64,000 nt of DNA from Clostridium fallax (GTDB lineage: Bacteria > Bacillota > Clostridia > Clostridiales > Clostridiaceae): the NCBI RefSeq assembly GCF_900129365.1, contig NZ_FQVM01000001.1, forward strand, positions 62,001 to 126,000. The letters are read 5' to 3'. Positions 34,690 to 42,263 of this stretch are shown here, piece by piece (within the stretch, counting starts at the first letter, position 1; each line of letters begins with the position of its first letter). The position numbers and the translations under genes were made by a program. Under the pieces are notes generated by a model. That model was given only the letters and a program-made list of their open reading frames with translations, made no database searches and was not told the DNA's origin.

Positions 34690-36441
34690 TTATTTCACCT
34701 TCTTTGTAGCTAAAATAAATGTATTATACATTTTCTTAAAATCATTAGATACTATATCATTATCTAAATGTTTCATAATAGATTCTATATCTCTTAACTT
34801 ATTAGGATTATCCATAATTATTTGAAGCATTTTTTCATAAATAATTACTGAATAATTATTTAACTTATATTCATCCTGAGACAGACTACTACTTTCAATA
34901 TATTTTCTTAGTTCATAAGCTGACTCTGTATAATTATCTCCTAGTAAAAAGGAAACATAAGCATAAAAATCATCCTTACTCCTAATAATTGATTGATATA
35001 TTTTATCATCCCTATTTTTGGGTATATCCTTAGTTTTTATTTTTATAACAACCTCCTTCTCTTCTACTTTTATTACATAAAATTCTGAAATCTGTGTAAC
35101 TGTTAACTTTTCTAAAATAGTTAACTCCTCTATATCCCTGTAAGTATTCTTTCTCATTAATGGAGCTATTTTCCCTCTTATATGAGGATTAAGTTTTTTA
35201 AAATTTACTTCAATATCATAGTTTGTACCATTACTTATAACTCTTGCATCTTTTATTGCCCAAATAATATCTTTTAGTTGTTTTAAAGATAAATCATTAT
35301 ATTCCTTTTTATTAAAGTCTACATTTTTTACTAATTCAAAAGGATTATCCTCCTCTGGCAACAAATCACCAATAAACCTTTGATAACTCATTGTTCTTGG
35401 TTTAAACTTTAACTTAATTAAAAATTCAACATTATTGTAAAAAGCATTATGAGAAGCATTAGCTGAACCTAAATATAGAAAGTTTCCATTATAACCACCT
35501 TCAAAATATAATTTGCTGTGAATATCTTGTTTTTGCCATTCCTCTATGCTTTCCTCATCTCCACCATCTACTATTATATCTTTCATAGCATAAACACCAT
35601 TATTAAATACATCTAGTGTTTTCTTAGTAATAGAGCTTTTTCTTGTTATTATCTTTCTTTTATATCTTGTACTTTTATCAAATCTTTCAATAATATCATC
35701 ACTTAAAAATGGAGATACAACTAAAAGTTCATTATTAGTATCAAATAAATCTAAATCCTTTCCCATATACCCTGGAATTCCAATTGGTATAAATTCATAG
35801 CTTTCAAAAGGTGATTCTAATTCAAATTCCTTAACATCCAATATATTTTCTTGAAGCTGTGATATTTTATCTTTCTTCTCCTTACTTGCATACATTTTTA
35901 CATATTGAAGCATATCCCTTAATGGAATATTCTCGTTTTTAGTTCTGCTTCGATGCCTTCCAACTTTTCCAGAAAAGGCAAATGAAATATCCCAACTTCT
36001 ATCAAAAGTTAAATTTCTACTTAAAACAATTATCTTAATATAGGCCTTACCATGATCATTTGAATATTTAATAAACCACATCTTTGGATGGAAATTACTG
36101 ATTTTATTATCTTTAACCTCAAAAACACTATTCTCTAATAAAGAATAAACACTTTGTATCTTTTGAGGTAGCTTTATTCCTCCTAGATTACAAAAAATGG
36201 CAATTTTATCACTACTTTTTCGAATTCCCTCTAATAAAAACATTGGTACATCCTTTAAATTTGAATCCATATCTTCAAGTAATCCTAATGATATTGGTAT
36301 TCCTAATAAAGCCTCTAAATCTAAAGAGTACGTTAATGCAACTGCAAATTCAACATCATAACCTAAATCTGGTTGAAGTAAATTACCATAATCTAAACGA
36401 TTTTCTGAAGGACTTAATAATGTTTTAGTCAAACTACTCAC
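34690..36441 (-). CDS. Phospholipase-D-family protein of the cassette
   Basis: The 583-residue protein contains two HxK motifs spaced as in a duplicated PLD fold: H118-x-K120 followed by IIVLSRNLTFD, and H308-x-K310 followed by YLGSANASHNAFYNN. Such domains are nucleases or phosphodiesterases that attack phosphodiester bonds through the paired histidines. The usual downstream Asp/Asn positions are partly altered (SRNLT; GSANAS). The C-terminal 200 residues are unfamiliar. The start is a GTG at 36441, overlapping the DUF6361 stop by 8 bases; a TTG at 36432 preceded by AGGTG is possible. The tight overlap on both sides shows a co-translated unit. Confidence 0.78.
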   Translation of the reverse strand: MSSLTKTLLSPSENRLDYGNLLQPDLGYDVEFAVALTYSLDLEALLGIPISLGLLEDMDSNLKDVPMFLLEGIRKSSDKIAIFCNLGGIKLPQKIQSVYSLLENSVFEVKDNKISNFHPKMWFIKYSNDHGKAYIKIIVLSRNLTFDRSWDISFAFSGKVGRHRSRTKNENIPLRDMLQYVKMYASKEKKDKISQLQENILDVKEFELESPFESYEFIPIGIPGYMGKDLDLFDTNNELLVVSPFLSDDIIERFDKSTRYKRKIITRKSSITKKTLDVFNNGVYAMKDIIVDGGDEESIEEWQKQDIHSKLYFEGGYNGNFLYLGSANASHNAFYNNVEFLIKLKFKPRTMSYQRFIGDLLPEEDNPFELVKNVDFNKKEYNDLSLKQLKDIIWAIKDARVISNGTNYDIEVNFKKLNPHIRGKIAPLMRKNTYRDIEELTILEKLTVTQISEFYVIKVEEKEVVIKIKTKDIPKNRDDKIYQSIIRSKDDFYAYVSFLLGDNYTESAYELRKYIESSSLSQDEYKLNNYSVIIYEKMLQIIMDNPNKLRDIESIMKHLDNDIVSNDFKKMYNTFILATKKVK

Positions 36442-37597
36442 CTAACCCTTCTAAAATATCATTAATTATAGTGCGTGCTGAATAGTATCTGTAATTAATC
36501 TTATAGTTATGAATGGCCGTAGTATATTGATACTCCATAGGCTTACAAAGTTTCGCACGTTCACCCTTAACATCTTTCTCTCTGTTTATAATACATCTAT
36601 CAATCGCCTTAATATCTTTATTCATTACTTCCTTAAGAAACTTCTTTAGAAAATCCTTAGTAGCACCCTTACAATTTATTCTCATCATTATTTCTTCAAA
36701 CCTTAGATTTTCTGAATGAAAATTATCAATCCAATTATTCCAAGCTTCTATTTGTTCAATATCTAGCTTTTGAGAATATATAACGTTATATCTTATATGG
36801 GCTCCATATATAAAATCCGCTAATTCCTTTGCCAGCCTATAGTCATTTTTCATATTACTTGGCATAGGTAATGATTCTAGATCATCAAAATAAAAATTAC
36901 TAATATCTATCTTATTTTTTATAATAAATGCCAATAGAGAATCTCTTGAATATATAGATGTAATAATATGACTACTAATATATAGAGCCTCTTCATTAGT
37001 TAATCTAATATCTATCTGTTTTTCAAAATCATAATTCGGTTTGATAGGTGAGAAAATTAAAATTTCGTCATTTGTTGTAGCTTCATAACCATATGATTCC
37101 TCACCTCTAACTATTTCAATATTCCTTTTCTTGATTTCTTTATTATAAATTAATGTTGCTGCTTGCTCCATAGAAATACGATTATTAAGTAATATTCCAT
37201 AGGTACGCATTCCATTCCAATAAATAGATGAAGGTTTTCTTCTTACATGTCTACCCTTTTTTAATGCTCTACTTCCTATAATACCAGCATTATCCTCTTC
37301 ACTATTCTCTACTAAAGTTGGAATTAAGTTATCCTCTATTTTATTAATCCAAGGTATAATCTCCTTTGCTCTTTTAAATTTTTTTGATTTAGCTAAATCA
37401 AAAATATATGGAATAATAACAAAATACTTAGCTCTTGTTTGGATTGTTGATATACCTGGAAATAGAATATCAGCATATCTATCTCTTAAAGTTCCTATTC
37501 CTAATTCATCTAATGCCATTGTAGCTGACAACAAATCAAGCGTTGCCATAACCTTATTCCGTTCCTCTCTTGAAAAATCTATCCATCCTAATTGCAT
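36434..37597 (-). CDS. DUF6361-family protein of the cassette
   Basis: This 387-residue protein starts MQLGWIDFSREERNKVMATL and contains the conserved LDELGIGTLRDRYADILFPGISTIQTRAKYF block, which I recognise as the DUF6361 family. It is the first gene of the three-gene set. No enzymatic motif is obvious; the family is found next to PLD and helicase genes in other bacteria, which suggests a sensor or effector partner. Its start lacks a good GGAGG. An independent assignment needs a domain search. Confidence 0.7.
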   Translation of the reverse strand: MQLGWIDFSREERNKVMATLDLLSATMALDELGIGTLRDRYADILFPGISTIQTRAKYFVIIPYIFDLAKSKKFKRAKEIIPWINKIEDNLIPTLVENSEEDNAGIIGSRALKKGRHVRRKPSSIYWNGMRTYGILLNNRISMEQAATLIYNKEIKKRNIEIVRGEESYGYEATTNDEILIFSPIKPNYDFEKQIDIRLTNEEALYISSHIITSIYSRDSLLAFIIKNKIDISNFYFDDLESLPMPSNMKNDYRLAKELADFIYGAHIRYNVIYSQKLDIEQIEAWNNWIDNFHSENLRFEEIMMRINCKGATKDFLKKFLKEVMNKDIKAIDRCIINREKDVKGERAKLCKPMEYQYTTAIHNYKINYRYYSARTIINDILEGLGE

Positions 37598-37815
37598 AAT
37601 GTATTACCAGCTTTCTCATATTTAATTTATATTAAAGGTCTAACTCATATCTCATATTTTCATTCATAATTTAATTGTAATATATTTCCCTAAAATATTC
37701 ATTATTAGATATACTTTTTATTTATGTAAAATATTTAAATATATAAGAGTTTCAAAGACTAAGATTAATCAACTATCTTGATATTACCAATATAACGCTT
37801 ACCATAAAATATCAA

Positions 37816-37843
37816 AAACCACCGATTAAAATAACCGGTGGCT
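37816..37843 (-). terminator. Terminator after the ssrA-proximal gene remnant
   Basis: CCACCG (37819-37824) pairs with CGGTGG (37836-37841), followed by TTTTT on the minus strand, 8 bases downstream of the remnant's stop codon. Confidence 0.7.
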
Positions 37844-37851
37844 TATTAAAA

Positions 37852-38230
37852 TTAATGTAACTCTGAATAATCTGCTTTAAGATATATCTTATATTCGCTT
37901 AATTTTATATTATATTTATTTAATATTTTAATTAATAAGTTTCTAATCCCATTAGCACTAAGATTTGTTTCAACATAGATATTAGTCGACTTTATCTCTC
38001 TTGCAGCTCTCATTGTTGGTAGCTTAACTCTTGAAAAATAAATTACTTTTTTACCATTCATCTTAAAATCATCAGCACCCCCTAACAATCCTTATATCTT
38101 TTTTAGCTAAGTAATTTATAGTTTGCACTAAAACCCCCTTCCAATCTTTTATTTCAACTTTTGTATCTTCAATTTTAAAAGCACATGGTCTCTTATATGT
38201 TAAGTCTTCATATAAGTTATATTCAAATAA
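37852..38230 (-). pseudogene. Truncated, frameshifted gene remnant next to ssrA
   Basis: Two minus-strand frames join into one product only if a single base is removed. The upstream frame reads LYEDLTYKRPCAFKIEDTK and on to LAKKDIRIVRG. The downstream frame continues ADDFKMNGKKVIYFSRV and ends LSANGIRNLLIKI, then LKADYSELH. The join falls at a run of five G (plus-strand C, 38078-38082); four would restore the frame. No start codon precedes the fragment, as an in-frame stop lies at 38231-38233. The sequence resembles a C-terminal domain I have seen ending various restriction-type and regulatory proteins, but I cannot name it. A terminator remains downstream. It is probably debris of an older island gene. 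Confidence 0.55.
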
Positions 38231-38554
38231 TTAAATTTAAAATAGCGTAAAAATCTATTTTTAATCATAAAATTTTTGAGCTCTTTTTAAAAATAAAATG
38301 TTACAGTTCACCCTATTCACCAAAAAAATATTAATAATATTTAAAAATCTTTAAATTGCGATGTTGAAATAAGTAATGATTTTTACAGAAACTATAATTA
38401 ATTACAAACATATTGGTAATAATTATACTTTATAAAATTATTTTAATGCGTTCTTAAATTATCATTTTCTTACAATATTATCTTATCATTTACATACTAA
38501 AAAAATATAAATTTATTTGATTAATATTATTCATTCTAAAATTAAACCAATAAT
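38231..38554. other. Gap between the remnant and the ssrA terminator
   Basis: AT-rich, no ORF with a ribosome binding site, no integrase, tRNA or repeat recognised. This is where an island integrated at the 3' end of ssrA would begin. Confidence 0.4.
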
Positions 38555-38590
38555 AAAAAACCTCGATAATACATTTCTATATTATCGAGG
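38555..38590 (-). terminator. Terminator of ssrA
   Basis: CCTCGATAATA (38561-38571) pairs perfectly with TATTATCGAGG (38580-38590), with TTTTTT following on the minus strand (rc of 38555-38560). Confidence 0.9.
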
Positions 38591-38596
38591 TTTTCA

Positions 38597-38949
38597 TGGT
38601 GGAGGCGAGGGGTATCGAACCCCTGTCCGAAAGTAGACCAGCCTGACTTTCTCCGAGTGCAGTCTATATTTTAATCATTCCCTCCACAAGTCGCCCATAG
38701 ACAGGCTACTTGCTTTAGTAGCTTCATTTATTCCGTTTCTTGCTCAAAGCTTTGCAAGACTCGGTTCCCTACTAATCGACGCCCTATCCTAAGCCGTAGG
38801 ACTCTTAGGTAGAACGAGCTGCATTAAGCAGCTAATGCAAAATTATCTTCTGCGTTTATATTTAGTGCATACTTGATTAAGGAGTACCCATGCTTCACTC
38901 CACTCGCTTATCAAACCCATCTTACCCCCGTCGAAGCCATAACGCCCCC
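38597..38949 (-). ncRNA. ssrA: Transfer-messenger RNA
   Basis: The minus strand starts GGGGGCGTTATGGCTTCGAC (5' half of the tRNA-like domain) and ends GGTTCGATACCCCTCGCCTC plus CACCA, the T arm and encoded CCA at 38597-38599. The acceptor arms GGGGGCG and CGCCTCC pair with one G-U. The tag frame at 38824-38856 reads NAEDNFALAA then TAA, matching the clostridial tag. Between them lie the pseudoknot regions. tmRNA with SmpB rescues stalled ribosomes and tags products for proteolysis. Length 353 nt is normal. smpB is 2.7 kb upstream, with two opposite-strand genes between. The island cassette lies just past its 3' end, the integration site used by many mobile elements. Confidence 0.97.
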
Positions 38950-39009
38950 ATGTGTGTAATTTGAATTTTTTTAATTAAACGCATTTCTATATTTAATTTT
39001 CACTAATTT

Positions 39010-39038
39010 AGTATATTATATTAATTAAATTTTGTCAA
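39010..39038 (-). promoter_or_regulatory. Promoter of ssrA
   Basis: On the minus strand TTGACA (39033-39038), 17 nt, TATACT (39010-39015). The start would lie about 50 bases upstream of the mature 5' end, leaving a leader for processing. The rest of 39039-39316 is AT-rich and carries the leader of the amidase gene on the plus strand. Confidence 0.75.
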
Positions 39039-39316
39039 TTTTATAAAACTCTTAAACTATTAATATACTTCCTTAGTACACTTATAATACTACACCTTTT
39101 AATATACTCTTTCAATATATATTCTATTAACATAAGAACTATTATTTTCTATTAAAAATAAAATTATACTTATTAAGATAATATTTATTTTGAATATTAT
39201 CTTTAAATCAAAATTATTAAATTAATAAAATTTATTTTGATTTATTCTAACATATATTTATCGCAAAATACTAATACTACTCTTATTAATAAAGATTATA
39301 AATAGGAGTTAGTTTT

Positions 39317-40522
39317 ATGAGAAGAAAAAAAATTTTTAAAAAAATTCTTTGGTTATTATGTTTTTTATTATGCTTTTCATGCATTTTACCACTTTTTAAT
39401 GGAATTCAAGCTAAAGGAGAAGAATTAAATTCTTCTTTTAATTTTGAAGAATATATAAATACTATATTTAGTGAAAGAAATAAAAAATTTTTAGCTGGAG
39501 ATGTTAAAGACTTATTTAAATTTTATGATACATCTACAAATGGTGGAAAATATTCTTTAAATCATGAAATTAAAAGAATTTATTATCTTAGAGATTGGGC
39601 TTTAGAAAGGGGAATCAAATTTACATCTATAACTTCAAATAATACCTTCAAAAAAATATCTACTTCTGGTAATCATGCAAAAATAAGAGTTGATGAAGAA
39701 TATAAATTTGATTATATATATGAGGGAGATTCTAACCCTACTGTTAATTCCTTTGGTATTACATTATTTCATATAATTAATTTATCAAATAAAAATAATA
39801 ATTGGATAATATCTCAAGATTGGTATTTAGATTGTTTTGAAGATGGCCTAAAAAAATATCAATTGGATTTAAATAACCTAGGAAATTATACTCCTAAAGA
39901 GAAAACCTTCAACTTTTTAAATTTTAATACATTGCCTAATCAAATTGAACTTTTAGATAACTACGAAAATAAAAATTATAATAGAAAAAAAGCAGTAGAA
40001 TATGCTGATAAGTATTGTGGAGTTATTTGGGGTAGTAATAATCCTACTAAATATAATAAAAAATATAAAAATTATACTGGCGGTGGCGGTAATTGTACAA
40101 ATTATATCTCTCAGTGTCTTGGTGATACTGAAGGAGGGAATCTTAAACAAGGTCATGGTTGGTACTGTGTTTATAAAAATGGATTTTGTACTGATTCTTC
40201 TCCTAGTTGGGTTAATGCTGATGCCTTTAAAAACTTCTTATTATATAGTGGTAAAGGAAAGGTTATAAAAGCTGCAAGTTTTAAAGATTTATTATCACCT
40301 TTAGATGATTCTCCTCAAGGTTATATTGGTAAAATAAAATTAGGTGATGTTATATCCTATGGTAAAGGACTTTATGATATAGATCACTCAGCAATTGTAA
40401 CTTCTTTTGACTCACATGGTTATCCCCTAATAAATTCTCATACTGTTGATAGGTATCATGTTCCCTTTGACTTAGGTTGGAGTGATAATAATATTGTTTT
40501 TTATCTTATATCTATTAATTAA
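39317..40522 (+). CDS. Secreted amidase-domain protein (Amidase_6)
   Basis: The 401-residue protein has an N-terminal signal peptide (MRRKKIFKKILWLLCFLLCF, cleavage near residue 32) and a C-terminal amidase-6 type domain (about 220-400). The domain carries the catalytic Cys260 in GGGGNCTNYISQCL, His357 in DIDHSAIVTS and His375 in INSHTVDRY. The middle region (70-200) is a beta-rich domain of unknown type. It is probably exported and acts on peptidoglycan or another amide at the cell surface. GGAG precedes the ATG. It sits between ssrA and smpB on the opposite strand. Confidence 0.8.
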   Translation: MRRKKIFKKILWLLCFLLCFSCILPLFNGIQAKGEELNSSFNFEEYINTIFSERNKKFLAGDVKDLFKFYDTSTNGGKYSLNHEIKRIYYLRDWALERGIKFTSITSNNTFKKISTSGNHAKIRVDEEYKFDYIYEGDSNPTVNSFGITLFHIINLSNKNNNWIISQDWYLDCFEDGLKKYQLDLNNLGNYTPKEKTFNFLNFNTLPNQIELLDNYENKNYNRKKAVEYADKYCGVIWGSNNPTKYNKKYKNYTGGGGNCTNYISQCLGDTEGGNLKQGHGWYCVYKNGFCTDSSPSWVNADAFKNFLLYSGKGKVIKAASFKDLLSPLDDSPQGYIGKIKLGDVISYGKGLYDIDHSAIVTSFDSHGYPLINSHTVDRYHVPFDLGWSDNNIVFYLISIN

Positions 40523-40663
40523 AGATTTTTTTAATTATAAAATTAATACTAAAATTATATAACATTTTATTTAACTAAAGTGTAAATTTATCTACCTTTA
40601 GTAACCAATTAAATAAATATCTACTATACTTTATATATAAGTATATTTTAGGAGATATTATTA

Positions 40664-41569
40664 ATGAGTAATAAATTTTTAAAAAAGTTATATAGACTTT
40701 CTATAAATATATCTTTAGGCAATGGTAATAATAAAAAAGGTTTAGAAAAATTAGAAAAATATAAAGAGTTCTTGCCTGTAGATTACTACTTTACAGAAAA
40801 GATATATATATATGTGAACATAGGAAATCTTAAGGAGGCTTTAAAATGTTGTAATGAAGCTTTAAGTGAATGTCAATGTTCTTCTAGCCTTTTAAATAAC
40901 ATAGCCTGGGCATATTATGAAAGTGAATTCTATGATAATTGTATTTATTATGCTGATAAAGCTTTAGAAATATCTCCTAATGATGAATATCCTTTAGTAA
41001 ACAAAGGAAATGCTTTATTAAAAAAAGAAAATTACAAAGAAGCCTTAGATTTATTTAATAAAGCTCTTAAAATAAAGCCTAAGTTTTCTACTGCTATTTC
41101 AAGTAAAGCCATTGCTTTATTCTTTTTAGAGGATTACAATAATGCATTAAAATATTTTAAATTAGCCATTAAGTACGAAGGAAATACTATTCCTCTTATA
41201 AATTATGTAGGACAATGCTATTATCATTTAAAAGATTATAAGTCGGCCTTAAAACATTATGAAGAAATATTAAGATATTGTGATAATGATAATGTATTTC
41301 TTTTAGATTTATGCCAAATATATATATGTGTTAATGATTATGAAAAAGCCTTAGATTGTATAAATAAAATCATAAATACAGATCCATACTTTGGGAAAAA
41401 TTACTACAACAAGGCCAAAATATTATGTGCCTTAAGAGATTGTAATGAAGCCTTAGATTCCTTAGAAAAAGCTATTGATTTAGATCCATCACTAAAAAAA
41501 GTTGCTTTAGAAGATGATAGTTTAGATATTTTAAAGGTTTATCCTAGCTTTAAAAATCTAATAAATTAG
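40664..41569 (+). CDS. TPR-repeat protein
   Basis: This 301-residue cytoplasmic protein is made almost wholly of tetratricopeptide repeats, seven or so, visible as repeated ALxxYxxAL...P patterns (CIYYADKALEISPNDEYPLV, EALDLFNKALKIKPKFSTAI, ALKYFKLAIKYEG, EALDSLEKAIDLDP). It has no signal peptide or catalytic motif and probably acts as a protein-binding scaffold. GGAG lies before the ATG. Its 3' end faces smpB; the hairpin at 41637-41665 can end transcription from both. Confidence 0.8.
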   Translation: MSNKFLKKLYRLSINISLGNGNNKKGLEKLEKYKEFLPVDYYFTEKIYIYVNIGNLKEALKCCNEALSECQCSSSLLNNIAWAYYESEFYDNCIYYADKALEISPNDEYPLVNKGNALLKKENYKEALDLFNKALKIKPKFSTAISSKAIALFFLEDYNNALKYFKLAIKYEGNTIPLINYVGQCYYHLKDYKSALKHYEEILRYCDNDNVFLLDLCQIYICVNDYEKALDCINKIINTDPYFGKNYYNKAKILCALRDCNEALDSLEKAIDLDPSLKKVALEDDSLDILKVYPSFKNLIN

Positions 41570-41636
41570 ATCTATTAATCTTTAAATATAAAAATATTAT
41601 ATTTAATTATTTATTTTAATTTAATGATTTTATAAA

Positions 41637-41665
41637 AAAAGATGAGAATTAATATCTCATCTTTT
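41637..41665. terminator. Bidirectional terminator overlapping the smpB stop
   Basis: AAAAGATGAGA (41637-41647) pairs with TCTCATCTTTT (41655-41665). On the minus strand the stem starts in the final smpB codons (KMRY), whose stop is 41649-41651, and ends in T residues. Confidence 0.85.
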
Positions 41666-42119
41666 CTTTTAATGTTCTTTCAATTTCTCTTTTATGTGCC
41701 TTTTCAATCATGGCATCTCTCTTATCGTAATTTTTCTTACCTCTACAAAGTCCTAAATTAACCTTAACTCTTCCATCCTTTAGATAAAGAGATAGAGGAA
41801 TTAATGTATATCCTTCTTGCATTGTTAATCCTATTAATCTTCTTATTTCAGATTTATGTAGAAGTAATTTTCTATCTCTTAATGGTTCTACATTAAAGAT
41901 ATTTCCCTGCTCATAAGGGCTTATATGCATATTTTTCACAAAAACTTCTCCATTATTGATTTCAGCATAACTATCTTTAAGATTTACTCTTCCATTTCTT
42001 ATAGATTTAACCTCTGTTCCAACAAGAGCAATGCCAGCTTCCATTCCCTCTTCTACAAAGTAATCATGTCTTGCTTTTCTATTTTCTGTTAAAGTTTTAT
42101 TGTTTTTTATTCTAGCCAT
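41649..42119 (-). CDS. smpB: SsrA-binding protein SmpB
   Basis: This 156-residue protein begins MARIKNNKTLTENRKARHDY and contains the OB-fold motifs GIALVGTEVKSIRNGRVNLKDSY, HISPYEQG and LIPLSLYLKDGRVKVNLGLCRGKKNYDKR, diagnostic of SmpB. The C-terminal tail (ERTLKEKMRY) is the helix that enters the decoding centre. It binds tmRNA and delivers it to stalled ribosomes. The gene is in the usual order with rnr and secG upstream. Confidence 0.97.
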   Translation of the reverse strand: MARIKNNKTLTENRKARHDYFVEEGMEAGIALVGTEVKSIRNGRVNLKDSYAEINNGEVFVKNMHISPYEQGNIFNVEPLRDRKLLLHKSEIRRLIGLTMQEGYTLIPLSLYLKDGRVKVNLGLCRGKKNYDKRDAMIEKAHKREIERTLKEKMRY

Positions 42120-42214
42120 AAAATCACCTACTTATGGTATTATTTCTAAATTAATTATATTATAAAAATTATATAAAGTGAAATAAATTCATTTTAACGT
42201 AAAATATTAAAGAT

Positions 42215-42253
42215 AAAGTCAACCTGTAATTTTTATAAATACAAGTTAACTTT
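42215..42253 (-). terminator. Terminator of rnr
   Basis: AAAGTCAACCTGTA (42215-42228) pairs with TACAAGTTAACTTT (42240-42253) with two mismatches, directly after the stop at 42264. Confidence 0.65.
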
Positions 42254-42263
42254 ATTATTTAAA

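Noticed and set aside
38597..38640. Direct-repeat attachment site of the ssrA 3' end within the window
   Set aside because: I found no second copy of the T-arm/CCA sequence left of the cassette, so island borders cannot be given.
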